Positions 6,741 through 14,644 are shown, numbered from the stretch's first letter. The stretch: DNA of 17,705 bases from an uncultured Planctomycetota bacterium (GCA_903927855.1 CAIYOL010000311.1:1-17705), one strand, 5' to 3'. Made by a program: numbers and translations. Notes: a model not told the origin generated them from the sequence alone.

Positions 6741-7808
6741 GTGTTTAAATTACAGAAAACAATTTTGTTGTACACGGCGGTAATTACAATCGCGGCGGTT
6801 TGTCAAGGGCGGCCGATAATAGTGGACCATAATTCGGCGAGCGCGTTTTTCAGCATACCTCGGGCCGCAATCGAGCAGGCAAAAGCGACGCTGCATATCG
6901 CATACGGCCATACGTCGCACGGCAGTCAATTGATAACCGGTATGGACGGGCTTGTAGGTTTTATGAACGGCAAGGGCTATCCGACTAATCTATACGCTTG
7001 GGCGTATGGCGGCTCTCCTTCTGCTCTCGATATTCACGATTACGCAATGGGCGGCGACTGCGGTTATTATCCTGACTGGGTAAATAATACGCTAAGTTAT
7101 CTTGGTACTCCTAACCCCAGCACGGGAAGGGGCACAACACATCCGCAAACGAATGTGATTATATGGTCATGGTGCGGACAGATATCTAGTAAATACGCAA
7201 ACGGTACTCTTAATAGTGAGTATCTGACCCCGATGAGCCAGTTGGAAGTTAATTATCCGGGTATCGTTTTTGTTTATATGACCGGCCATCTCGACCATTG
7301 GGCTGATGCCGACAATAAAGCGGCGAATCAGATGGTAAGAAATTATTGTCGGAATAATAATAAAGTGCTTTACGATTTTGCGGATATCGAGAGCTGGAAT
7401 CCCGACGGCACTTATTTTCAATATGCAAATGACGACTGTTCTTACTACGCATCAGCTTCTTCGGGAACCCTGCTGGGCAACTGGGCGACCGAATGGCAGG
7501 GGTCTCATACTGTAAACGTGGATTGGTATGACTGCTCGCCGGCCCACACTCAGGCCTTGAACGGCAATCGCAAGGCATACGCCGCGTGGTGGCTATGGGC
7601 GCGACTGGCGGGCTGGGAAGGCGTAATCGACGCAAACTGCCCGAATCTTGACAATTACAGCACAGTTAATTTTGACGATTATGCGATACTCGCCGGCAAC
7701 TGGAAAGTGAGCGGAGTCAATATCCCCGGCGACATCGATAAAAGCGGCAAGGTCGACGCGAACGATTTGAAAATTATCTCGGACTACTGGCTGCAGGAGT
7801 GTTATTGA
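6741..7808 (+). CDS. Secreted protein of unknown catalytic class with C-terminal dockerin-like repeat pair
   Basis: 355 residues. The GTG start has AGGGAG seven bases upstream. A signal peptide covers about 1-23 (hydrophobic core ILLYTAVITIAAV, cleavage near CQG/RP), so the protein is exported. The body (about 25-290) begins with VDHNSASAF and contains AYGHTSHGSQLITGMDGL, IIWSWCGQ, YMTGHLDHW and DFADIESWNPDG. Its conserved-looking His, Ser and Asp residues suggest a hydrolase, perhaps distantly SGNH-like, but I cannot assign a reaction. The C-terminus has two dockerin-like units: one around NFDDYAILAGNW and a clear Ca-binding loop in GDIDKSGKVDANDLKIISDYW. In planctomycetes such units are common on secreted proteins and do not imply a cellulosome. 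It likely acts in the periplasm or on the cell surface. Confidence 0.85.
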   Translation: MFKLQKTILLYTAVITIAAVCQGRPIIVDHNSASAFFSIPRAAIEQAKATLHIAYGHTSHGSQLITGMDGLVGFMNGKGYPTNLYAWAYGGSPSALDIHDYAMGGDCGYYPDWVNNTLSYLGTPNPSTGRGTTHPQTNVIIWSWCGQISSKYANGTLNSEYLTPMSQLEVNYPGIVFVYMTGHLDHWADADNKAANQMVRNYCRNNNKVLYDFADIESWNPDGTYFQYANDDCSYYASASSGTLLGNWATEWQGSHTVNVDWYDCSPAHTQALNGNRKAYAAWWLWARLAGWEGVIDANCPNLDNYSTVNFDDYAILAGNWKVSGVNIPGDIDKSGKVDANDLKIISDYWLQECY

Positions 7809-7840
7809 CGGGTCTGCCGCTGCACGGAGTATTTAATAGC

Positions 7841-7869
7841 TTCAAAATGGGGGGCGGTTCTGATAGAAT
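7841..7869 (+). promoter_or_regulatory. Predicted promoter of the MgtE-like gene
   Basis: TTCAAA (7841-7846), 17 bases, then TAGAAT (7864-7869): four and five of six consensus matches. Predicted transcription start near 7876, giving a leader of about 30 bases that includes the AAGGA ribosome site at 7895. Confidence 0.4.
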
Positions 7870-7906
7870 CGGGAGCAGTAATTGGTAATTTAGCAAGGAA
7901 GCAGAT

Positions 7907-8890
7907 GTGGCTATAGCGAAACATAATCTGGATGAGCCAATTACCCGTCATATGCGGACAGACTTTGCCGCGATAAAGGACACATACACGGTGGGGGAGA
8001 CGCTGAGTTTCATCAGAGTGCAGGGGCTGGGCGAACAGATTGTATATTTTTACGCCATAGACAAGGAAGACAAGCTGGTAGGCGTAGTTCCGACAAGGCG
8101 ATTACTTATGTCGCCGCTTGAGCGGAAGATATCCGAGATTATGGAGCGCCGAGTCGTATCGGTACCCGATACGTTCACAGTCTTTGACGCGTGCGAGTTC
8201 TTCGTGCTGTACAGGTTTATGGCGCTGCCTGTCGTCGCAGCCGGCGGTCGTATGCTCGGGGTGGTCGATGTGAAACTGTACGCGGAAGAGATGTTCGACA
8301 TATCCGAGAGGGAGCACGTTGACAGACTTTTCGAATCGTTAGGCATCAGGCTGTCACAAATCAAAAACGCGCCGCTTTCCAAAAGATTTCAGGCGAGGTT
8401 TTCGTGGCTGCTGGCAACAGTTGTGAGCGGCATTACCTGCGCGCTGCTGGCGGGGGTGTTTCAGAAGACGCTGGTCGAGAGCGTAGTGCTGTCATTTTTT
8501 CTGGCGATGGTGCTGGGGCTCGGGGAGAGTGTTTGCGTGCAGGCGCTGAGTTTGTCGATAGAGGGTCTTCATCAGAGCAAGCCCCGGCTGAAGTGGTTTT
8601 TAGTCAACCTGTGGCGTGAGGTTGCGGTGTCGTTTTGTATGGGGGTTTGTGCGGCATTACTGGCAGGCGGCTTTTCCTATGTTTGGAACAGGCACATAGG
8701 AACCACAATAGCGCTTGTGCTCGGCATAATCTGCGCGGTATCTGCGGCGGCAATAATAGGATTTTCGATACCTGTTCTGCTTCATCGGCTGCGATTAGAC
8801 CTGAAAATCGCATCAGGGCCAGTTGCGCTGGCGCTGGCGGACGTGGTCACGATAATATTCTATTTGTCCGCAGCGGCAACAATTATGTGA
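7907..8890 (+). CDS. MgtE-like magnesium transporter lacking the N domain
   Basis: Inner-membrane divalent cation channel/transporter of the MgtE (SLC41-like) type. The 327 residues hold a CBS pair at about 13-130 (ITRHMRTDF..., then ISEIMERRVVSVPDTFTVFDA and LPVVAAGGRMLGVVD), a connecting helix, and five membrane helices at about 166-184, 191-217, 231-252, 255-285 and 300-325. RFSWLL before the first helix matches the family's R-x-P-W-L entry, and IASGP with Asp312 in the last helix matches the ion-binding A-S-G-P...D motif. It is about 120 residues shorter than usual because the superhelical N domain that senses Mg is missing. The usual GGNxGxQ loop is altered to GESVCVQ. The GTG start has AAGGA seven bases upstream. 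der starts 37 bases downstream. Confidence 0.85.
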   Translation: MAIAKHNLDEPITRHMRTDFAAIKDTYTVGETLSFIRVQGLGEQIVYFYAIDKEDKLVGVVPTRRLLMSPLERKISEIMERRVVSVPDTFTVFDACEFFVLYRFMALPVVAAGGRMLGVVDVKLYAEEMFDISEREHVDRLFESLGIRLSQIKNAPLSKRFQARFSWLLATVVSGITCALLAGVFQKTLVESVVLSFFLAMVLGLGESVCVQALSLSIEGLHQSKPRLKWFLVNLWREVAVSFCMGVCAALLAGGFSYVWNRHIGTTIALVLGIICAVSAAAIIGFSIPVLLHRLRLDLKIASGPVALALADVVTIIFYLSAAATIM

Positions 8891-8896
8891 TATAAT
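8891..8896 (+). promoter_or_regulatory. Isolated perfect -10 box before der
   Basis: TATAAT lies directly after the MgtE-like stop and 31 bases before the der ATG. No -35 fits: TTGTCC is 21 bases upstream, too far. It may be a weak internal promoter or chance. Confidence 0.25.
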
Positions 8897-8926
8897 CCTA
8901 ATTTTTAATTGGGAAATGGTGTGGTT

Positions 8927-10279
8927 ATGGCGTTGCCGGTGGTGGCGATAATAGGTCGGCCGAATGTTGGCAAGAGCAGTCTGTTCAATGCGCTTGCGGG
9001 CGAGATGATAAGTATTGTCGAGCCGACAGCAGGTGTAACGAGAGACCGCGTGAGCACCATCATCGGGAGGGACGAGAAATACTTCGAGCTGATTGATACC
9101 GGCGGGTACGGAATAGTCGATGCACAGCAGTTAAGCGAGCATATCGAGCAGCAAATCCTTACGGCGATTGAATCGGCCAACATTGTGCTGTTTATGGTCG
9201 ATATTCGCGAAGGGATTGTGCCGTTAGATGAGAAAATAGCGCAGCTTCTGCGCAAAGGCAAACTGGAGGTTATAGGTGTTGCCAACAAGGCGGACGACGC
9301 CAAGATGTTTCCGTCGGCTGGGGAGTTTTCCAAATTAGGTTTCGGCGAATTTATCTGCGTTTCGGTGACGAACAATCTTAATAAGCGGATGTTGTTAGAG
9401 AGGATTTTTAAGAAACTTTCTGGCGTAGAATCGGACAAGCCTGCGAAGCCGGTGATGAAGATAGCGATAGTGGGCAAGCAGAACGTCGGCAAAAGCGCTA
9501 TGGTGAACGCTATGGTTGGCTCTGAGCGGGTGATAGTCAGCGAGACGCCTGGGACGACGAGGGACGCGATTGACGTGCGGTTCGAAAAGGACGGCAAGAC
9601 CATCGTTGTTATCGACACGGCGGGGATAAGAAAAAAGAGCAAGATGGCGGACATTGAGTTTTACAGCTTTGTTCGCGCGACCAAGTCGATTCATCGGGCG
9701 GACGTAGTGCTGTTTCTGATTGATGCGACGGCGGAGATTTCAGATGTCGATAAAAAAATCGCCAGATTTATTTCTGATGAAAGCAAAAGCTGTATTATAG
9801 TTATGAATAAATGGGACCTTGCGAAAGAGACGACGGTTACCAGCAGCTATGAGGATTACCTGACGAAGCTGCTGCCGGGTTTGAAGTATGCACCGATAGC
9901 TTTTACGACGGCGACGGAGACAAAGAACGTTCAGAGCGTCCTGGATTTGGCGGTAGAGGTTTTTAAGCAGACGACGACGTGGATAACTACAGGCAGACTG
10001 AACAAGGCGTTCGAGGCGATAAAGGCGGAAAGTATGAGCGCAGGCAAACGTGGCGGAAGCGGGCGTCCGAATATTTACTATGCCACGCAGGTAGCGGTCA
10101 ATCCTGTTACATTACTGATGTTCGTGAATAAGCCGGGACTTTTCGATGAGAATCATCGCAGGTTTATTATCGGCAGATTAAGGGAGCTGCTGCCGATAAG
10201 TGAGGTGCCGATAAAGCTGCTGGCGCGTGCACACAGGACAGACAAACGGTTCGACAAGGCTCACCACCAGAAGGACTAA
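8927..10279 (+). CDS. der: Ribosome-assembly GTPase Der (EngA)
   Basis: A double-G-domain GTPase needed for maturation of the 50S ribosomal subunit. From the ATG at 8927 it has 450 residues. G domain 1: GRPNVGKSS at 10-18, DTGG at 58-61 and NKAD near 120. G domain 2: GKQNVGKSA with DTAG and NKWD, the usual order. A KH-like C-terminal domain runs from about 355, containing RPNIYYATQVAVNPVTLL and NKPGLFDENHRRFI. In the second P-loop the residue after GKS is Ala, where Ser or Thr is common. The frame extends upstream to a TTG at 8909, but MALPVVAIIGRPN is the standard Der start. The last codons (RFDKAHHQKD) are encoded by a copy of a dispersed repeat, and the stop overlaps that of cstA by four bases, tail to tail. 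Confidence 0.96.
   Translation: MALPVVAIIGRPNVGKSSLFNALAGEMISIVEPTAGVTRDRVSTIIGRDEKYFELIDTGGYGIVDAQQLSEHIEQQILTAIESANIVLFMVDIREGIVPLDEKIAQLLRKGKLEVIGVANKADDAKMFPSAGEFSKLGFGEFICVSVTNNLNKRMLLERIFKKLSGVESDKPAKPVMKIAIVGKQNVGKSAMVNAMVGSERVIVSETPGTTRDAIDVRFEKDGKTIVVIDTAGIRKKSKMADIEFYSFVRATKSIHRADVVLFLIDATAEISDVDKKIARFISDESKSCIIVMNKWDLAKETTVTSSYEDYLTKLLPGLKYAPIAFTTATETKNVQSVLDLAVEVFKQTTTWITTGRLNKAFEAIKAESMSAGKRGGSGRPNIYYATQVAVNPVTLLMFVNKPGLFDENHRRFIIGRLRELLPISEVPIKLLARAHRTDKRFDKAHHQKD
10248..10268. repeat. Dispersed short repeat, copy 2, inside the 3' end of der
   Basis: GGTTCGACAAGGCTCACCACC matches copy 1 at 6705-6722 except for one inserted A. It supplies the codons for the final RFDKAHH of Der, just before the stop. 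Confidence 0.55.
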
Positions 10280-12117
10280 TCCTGAATTGTGATGTCGATA
10301 CCGGGGTCAGGTTTGCCCGGGGGCGGCTGGTCCTCAGGGATATTTTGCAGGCCCTTCGACCAAAATCCTGCCATTTTTCTCAGCGATTCGAAGAAGATTA
10401 TCACTACCAGCACCAGCATAATAGCCGAAAGAGCGGCGTTCATATTTCCCTGGAAGGTGTGTTTTGGAAGGTAGTTATTTATTATATTGTCGATGTCGGC
10501 GACAAAAGTTGTTGCTGCCATGAACAGTGCGGGGACAAAGGTTATAAGGCCATAAGCCCATCTGCGGGAATGATTAAGTATAAAGACTGTCCCCACGCAC
10601 AGGGCGAGTGTTGCGAGAAGCTGGTTTGCGACGCCGAACATAGGCCAAATGGTGGCTATGTCACCGTTGTAAACGAGGTATCCCCACAGGAAGCTGATGG
10701 TCCCGCCGCTCAAGATGACGCCGGGTAGCCATGTGCTGCTGCCTAATTTGGGGTGGAACACCTTGAGCATCTCCTGAAGGATATATCGCGCAACGCGTGT
10801 GCCGGTATCGACGGTGGTCAAAATGAAAAGCGCCTCAAACATAATGGCGAAGTGGTACCAGTATCCCATCAGATGCTTCATCCCTGGTATCGCCGATAGA
10901 ATCAGCGACATACCTGCGGCCAGAGACACGGCCCCGCCGCTCCTGCCGGTGAGGGCTTCTCCGGTCATTCTTTCGATGTCGGCGAGCTTGTCAGTAGCCA
11001 AGCCCAGCTTGGCAAAAATTTCAGGCGAGACATTTATCGCAAAGTAATCGCCGGGCATCATAACTGCCGCCGCAATCAGCGCCATCATAGACACAACCCC
11101 CTCGGTCAGCATCGCACCATACCCGATAAAACGGATATCATTTTCGCTGCTTATCATTTTGGGCGTTGTGCCGGAGCTAACCAAACTGTGAAATCCACTG
11201 ATTGCCCCGCAGGCAATGGTTATGCAGACGAAAGGCCAGACCTTACCCGGAATGATTGGCCCGCCGCCGTGTATGTATGCCGTCACGGCCGGCATATGTA
11301 TAACGGGGTTAACCACGAATATGCCGAGTATGAGAAGACCGATTGTGCCGAGTTTCATATAAGAGCTGAGATAATCGCGCGGGCACAAGAGCACCCACAC
11401 GGGCAGCACAGAGGCGATGAAGCCGTAAAGCGGCAGGATTATCGACAACGAGGATTTGGAGAGCAGGAAAAAAGAGCCGAAACTTGTCCTCGACAACGGC
11501 TCTCCGAAAACCACGCCAAGAACCACAATTACCACACCGACCAGAGACGCCTCTACTATTCTGCCGGGACGAATCTTATACATATAAAGGCCTACTAAAA
11601 GCGCCGCGGGCAGCGTGACCGCTATAGTAAATGTCGCCCAGGCGCTTTCATTCAGCGCATTAACCACCACAAGGGCAAGGCCGGCAAGGGCGGTTATTAT
11701 AATGAACAGTATCGCAAACGCCGTGGCGACGCCCGCGGGGGTGCTTATATGCTCCTTGGCTAACTGGGTCAGCGACAATCCCTTCATTCGAACGGAGGCA
11801 AACAGGATGACCATATCGTGCACCGCACCGCCGAGAACGGTGCCGATGAGTATCCACAGAACGCCCGGCAGATAGCCGAACTGTGCCGCCAGGACGGGGC
11901 CGACCAGAGGGCCGGCACCAGCTATGGCCGCGAAGTGGTGCCCGAAGAGGACGTAACGATTTGTTGGGTGGTAATCTTTCCCGTCGCGCAGCGTATGAGC
12001 AGGGGTAGGCCGATTGCGGTCAAATACAAGCACCTTGGTTATGATAAACTTTGAATAAAACCTGTACGCTATTGCGAACAGAAGCAAAGTTACAATTATC
12101 AGTGTCAGTGCATGCAT
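10276..12117 (-). CDS. cstA: CstA-family pyruvate/peptide transporter
   Basis: Carbon starvation protein A family, an inner-membrane carrier; the E. coli members CstA and BtsT import pyruvate by proton symport, and peptide uptake has also been proposed. The 613 residues form about 16 membrane helices. Family signatures are GHHFAAIAGAGPLVGPVLAAQFGY near 60-83, GGAVHDMVILFASVR, GFHSLVSSGTTPKM and VDTGTRVARY, followed by LGSSTWLPGVILSGGTISFLWGY and MFGVANQLLA. It is about 90 residues shorter than E. coli CstA, mostly at the C-terminus, as in many shorter relatives. It has its own strong promoter and a very short 5' leader with no Shine-Dalgarno sequence. The gene ends inside the der stop region, leaving no room for a dedicated terminator. 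The substrate cannot be read from the sequence. Confidence 0.95.
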   Translation of the reverse strand: MHALTLIIVTLLLFAIAYRFYSKFIITKVLVFDRNRPTPAHTLRDGKDYHPTNRYVLFGHHFAAIAGAGPLVGPVLAAQFGYLPGVLWILIGTVLGGAVHDMVILFASVRMKGLSLTQLAKEHISTPAGVATAFAILFIIITALAGLALVVVNALNESAWATFTIAVTLPAALLVGLYMYKIRPGRIVEASLVGVVIVVLGVVFGEPLSRTSFGSFFLLSKSSLSIILPLYGFIASVLPVWVLLCPRDYLSSYMKLGTIGLLILGIFVVNPVIHMPAVTAYIHGGGPIIPGKVWPFVCITIACGAISGFHSLVSSGTTPKMISSENDIRFIGYGAMLTEGVVSMMALIAAAVMMPGDYFAINVSPEIFAKLGLATDKLADIERMTGEALTGRSGGAVSLAAGMSLILSAIPGMKHLMGYWYHFAIMFEALFILTTVDTGTRVARYILQEMLKVFHPKLGSSTWLPGVILSGGTISFLWGYLVYNGDIATIWPMFGVANQLLATLALCVGTVFILNHSRRWAYGLITFVPALFMAATTFVADIDNIINNYLPKHTFQGNMNAALSAIMLVLVVIIFFESLRKMAGFWSKGLQNIPEDQPPPGKPDPGIDITIQD

Positions 12118-12135
12118 AACATTTTATACGAAATA

Positions 12136-12164
12136 ATTATACAACGGGGGCGCAAAAAGGTCAA
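12136..12164 (-). promoter_or_regulatory. Strong predicted promoter of cstA
   Basis: On the minus strand TTGACC (12164-12159), 17 bases, TATAAT (12141-12136): five and six of six consensus matches at ideal spacing. The transcription start is expected near 12129, only about 12 bases before the ATG at 12117. No ribosome-binding site is present in that short leader. Confidence 0.65.
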
Positions 12165-12219
12165 AATATTTGTTCACTAATCTTACTATCGACGGCGAAT
12201 AACGAAACGGTGCCGCGGT

Positions 12220-13257
12220 TTATTTTTCCACACCCGGCGGAGTTTCGGCGGCAGGCAGAGGTATCAGCTTGAATCGGGCGGTAGCGGGCTGCTGATTGAG
12301 GCGAATATCGTCTTTGCGGAGGTATTCATCGGGGAAGTTGTAAATGAGATTTCTTCTCAGCGGCTCAGCGGCTCCAGCGTCCTCATCGTCGATTTCCAAG
12401 GTGACCTGATAAGGCATTTTTTCGTAGGCCCGTTTTGCATCTGCGGTGGCCCTGATGGTGATAGTGCGTATAACCTCGTCGAGATTGTCCACGACGACTT
12501 TGTATTTTCCCTGGATGTTCGGACTTATGGAAAATCTCAGTCTTGCGGTTGTTATGGTATAGTCGGCGAGGAGGTCTTCTTCCGGCGGCATTGTGATTTT
12601 CACGGGTTTTTGCAGTTCTCTGATTTGTCCCGGGGCCAGCTCGATGAAAGGAGTTTTTTCGACAGCCGACAATTTGGCCTGGTCGATTTCCCTGCGAGTC
12701 AGCTGAACGTTTGCAATGAGCTTTTCGCCGCTCCAATCTTTTGGCACAAACGCATCGAGCTGTTTTGGCTCAATGACCGCGGCCTTTATAGCGTTTTGCG
12801 TTTCGTCGATACACTTTATGGTCAGCGGCTTTTTTTCAAGCTCAATAACCTTTACCGACAGGGACTGCGGCTCGCAGGATTCGACTGTGAGGCCGAGCTG
12901 TTTTATCTGGTCGCTTTGTCGCAGGAAAGTCAGCAGGGGCAGGGTGTATTCGCCGGGGCTTGCGATTGTTTCGGTCTGCCCGGGGTCTAAAAAGAATTCA
13001 AAAACAAGCGAGCCATCTTTTAGTTTTCGCTTTACATCGGCAATTTTTGACGCTGGCCCTTTAAGAGCCATTTTGTCGATAAAGGCAGATGATTTGTCGC
13101 CGAAACTTACCCGGAGGCCGGGATTGGTGGATTTGGCAGTTATATTAACGCTGGAGACAGAGAATACTTCGTCCAGGGCCAAGTCTGCCCAGACCCATAT
13201 CAAGACTGTTATAAAAACAACAGCCAGTATTTTGCCGTAGTTGACTTTTTTTGCCAT
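12220..13257 (-). CDS. cdaR: YbbR-domain protein, CdaA regulator type
   Basis: A membrane-anchored protein with extracytoplasmic YbbR repeats; in Firmicutes the homologue CdaR binds and modulates the diadenylate cyclase CdaA. The 345 residues begin with one membrane helix at about 9-26 (KILAVVFITVLIWVWADLAL) and continue as beta-rich repeats with the YbbR pattern. These are seen at about 34-135 (ending ESCEPQSLSVKVIELEKK), 138-230 and 232-335, the last ending in TARFKLIPLP. A Pro-rich tail closes the protein. It lies directly downstream of cdaA (54 bases) on the same strand, which is the classic cdaA-cdaR order and the main support for the gene symbol. The ATG at 13257 lacks a clear Shine-Dalgarno sequence. 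Confidence 0.85.
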   Translation of the reverse strand: MAKKVNYGKILAVVFITVLIWVWADLALDEVFSVSSVNITAKSTNPGLRVSFGDKSSAFIDKMALKGPASKIADVKRKLKDGSLVFEFFLDPGQTETIASPGEYTLPLLTFLRQSDQIKQLGLTVESCEPQSLSVKVIELEKKPLTIKCIDETQNAIKAAVIEPKQLDAFVPKDWSGEKLIANVQLTRREIDQAKLSAVEKTPFIELAPGQIRELQKPVKITMPPEEDLLADYTITTARLRFSISPNIQGKYKVVVDNLDEVIRTITIRATADAKRAYEKMPYQVTLEIDDEDAGAAEPLRRNLIYNFPDEYLRKDDIRLNQQPATARFKLIPLPAAETPPGVEK

Positions 13258-13311
13258 TTTGGCGAGCTACCAGAGGCAGTAAAAGGCGCCTGGTGTCCTT
13301 AAGAACAGGTA

Positions 13312-14175
13312 CTATACAATATCTTCCTGTTTTTTTCGGTTATTGTTTCTCCTGGGCAATCTCCAGAACCTCTCGGCAACCGGGGCCATCTCGTCCATAG
13401 CGCTGATTAAAAGCTTTCTTAGCTCGGATTCGCCGATTTTTCTGGTCAGCAATCCGTTCTGTGCAAGTGAGATGATTCCGGTTTCCTCGCTTACTACTAA
13501 GCAGATGGCGTCCGAGCCTGTGGTTATACCGATGGCAGCTCGATGCCGGGAGCCGAGTTCAACGCCATCTACGCTGCCTGCTTCAGCCAACGGCAGCTGC
13601 ACGCCGGCAGCAAGAGCTCTGTCGCCACGGATTATAACGGCCATATCGTGAAGCGGGGTGCCGGAGTAAAAAATAGTCTTGAGCAATTCAGCTGTAACCC
13701 TTGCGTCGATTTCGATGCCGGTTTCTATAAATTCTCCCAGCGCCACTTTCTTCTCGATAACAATAATAGCGCCGGTTTTGGTGGCGGCGAGCTCAGTTAC
13801 GGCGGTAATTATTTCTTCTGCGGTTCTTGAGAGCAGGTGCGATGGGTGCGTCAAAAAGCTGGTGCGTCCTATTCGTATAAGAGCACCTCTGATTTCCGGC
13901 TGAAAGGCGGCAACGGCAATAATCAAGACGGCCACTAAAAAGCCGTTGTAGAGATATTGCAGGCGTTCGAAAGCAAACCGTCCGACGACCAACTTTAAGA
14001 TGAGAAAGCCTGCGATGAGGATGAGTATAACGCCGTGGAACAACTTTTCTCCACGAGTTCCTTCGAGAAAATCGACGGCCCAATAAACTACCAGGCCGAT
14101 AAGAAACAGTTCAATAGCGACGACCCACCAATCATATCCTCCGACTCGTCTGAAATAATCGATGAGCGTTTCCAC
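13312..14175 (-). CDS. cdaA: Membrane-bound diadenylate cyclase CdaA (c-di-AMP synthase)
   Basis: Joins two ATP into cyclic di-AMP, a second messenger that controls potassium and osmolyte transport and cell-wall balance. The 287 residues show three membrane helices (about 14-35, 45-64 and 74-91), the linker AFQPEIRGALIRIGR, and a DAC (DisA_N) domain at about 115-265. Motifs: GTPLHDMAV with Asp177, GSRHRAAIG with RHR at 210-212, and LVVSEETGIIS. The normally invariant DGA motif reads D-M-A here. The start is GTG at 14175, with AAAGGGA upstream. It sits 65 bases after a small lipoprotein gene and 54 before cdaR, apparently all driven by the promoter at 14645-14673. Confidence 0.93.
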   Translation of the reverse strand: METLIDYFRRVGGYDWWVVAIELFLIGLVVYWAVDFLEGTRGEKLFHGVILILIAGFLILKLVVGRFAFERLQYLYNGFLVAVLIIAVAAFQPEIRGALIRIGRTSFLTHPSHLLSRTAEEIITAVTELAATKTGAIIVIEKKVALGEFIETGIEIDARVTAELLKTIFYSGTPLHDMAVIIRGDRALAAGVQLPLAEAGSVDGVELGSRHRAAIGITTGSDAICLVVSEETGIISLAQNGLLTRKIGESELRKLLISAMDEMAPVAERFWRLPRRNNNRKKQEDIV

Positions 14176-14240
14176 AACTCAAGTCCCTTTGAATGTTTCC
14201 GAACGCAGTAAAAAGCGTTTGGGCTTCCTTGTCCATCCAA

Positions 14241-14513
14241 CTAATCGCCGATGGGCGGGGGTATCTTTTTGTCGGAGAGCGTGCTTGGTTTATCGAAGAG
14301 CAGAGCACGGTCTATATCGGCGTTCAAGTTCTGCTGGTTGATAGAAAGGTTTCGCAGATGCCTTCGATTCCCCTCGGCAGTAGTTTCACCCGGCTGCTCA
14401 CAGCTACAGAGCCAGAAAACCGCAGTACACAAAAGAACCGCCAACAGCAAAGAAGATGTGCGTTTGGCGCCCTCGACGATACCCACAATCGTCCGAACGA
14501 AAGCGTTTTTCAT
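14241..14513 (-). CDS. Small predicted lipoprotein upstream of cdaA
   Basis: 90 residues, no family recognised. The N-terminus is MKNAFVRTIVGIVEGAKR, followed by a hydrophobic core (SLLLAVLLCTAVFWL, 21-35) and a lipobox L-C-S-C with Cys38, so a lipid-anchored product of about 52 residues is expected. The mature part is polar and ends in KKIPPPIGD. AAAAGGA lies 7 bases before the ATG at 14513; the longer frame to 14561 would place this site inside the coding sequence and is rejected. It is the first gene after a strong promoter and a structured leader and is followed by cdaA and cdaR, so a role linked to cyclic di-AMP signalling or the envelope is possible but unproven. Confidence 0.75.
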   Translation of the reverse strand: MKNAFVRTIVGIVEGAKRTSSLLLAVLLCTAVFWLCSCEQPGETTAEGNRRHLRNLSINQQNLNADIDRALLFDKPSTLSDKKIPPPIGD

Positions 14514-14638
14514 TGTTATTTCCTTTTGAAAATAAATAACCCGAGCGTGTTTTCCAGCCAAGGTTATTCCTCAGGCCCCCGCAAAGCAGGAACCACTTAA
14601 CATCACCCAAACGGCAAATGCCGTTACCTCCAAAGCCA
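14514..14638 (-). promoter_or_regulatory. Structured 5' leader RNA of the cda operon, riboswitch-like
   Basis: Between the predicted transcription start (about 14638) and the lipoprotein ATG lie about 125 bases with several helices. Hairpin A (14625-14610): AACGGC, loop AUUU, GCCGUU, six perfect pairs. Hairpin B (14594-14574): GGUUCCUGC, loop UUU, GCGGGGGCC, nine pairs including three G-U wobbles that exist only in the minus-strand RNA. Then AAUAACC (14568-14562) can pair with GGUUAUU (14541-14535), while overlapping GUUAUUU (14540-14534) can instead pair with AAAUAAC (14521-14515), which covers the end of the ribosome site just before the ATG. I do not recognise a known riboswitch class; a stable small RNA is the alternative. 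Confidence 0.45.
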
Positions 14639-14644
14639 AAGACC

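Noticed and set aside
8905-9654. 249-codon open frame on the minus strand opposite der
   Set aside because: It is Ser/Thr/Ile-rich, has no family motif, and lies wholly opposite the certain der gene; a typical antisense shadow.
14514-14638. SRP RNA, TPP or GEMM riboswitch identity for the leader
   Set aside because: The diagnostic strings (GGAAGGAAGCAGC for SRP; CUGAGA with ACCUGA for TPP; the GEMM core) are absent, so I leave the class open.
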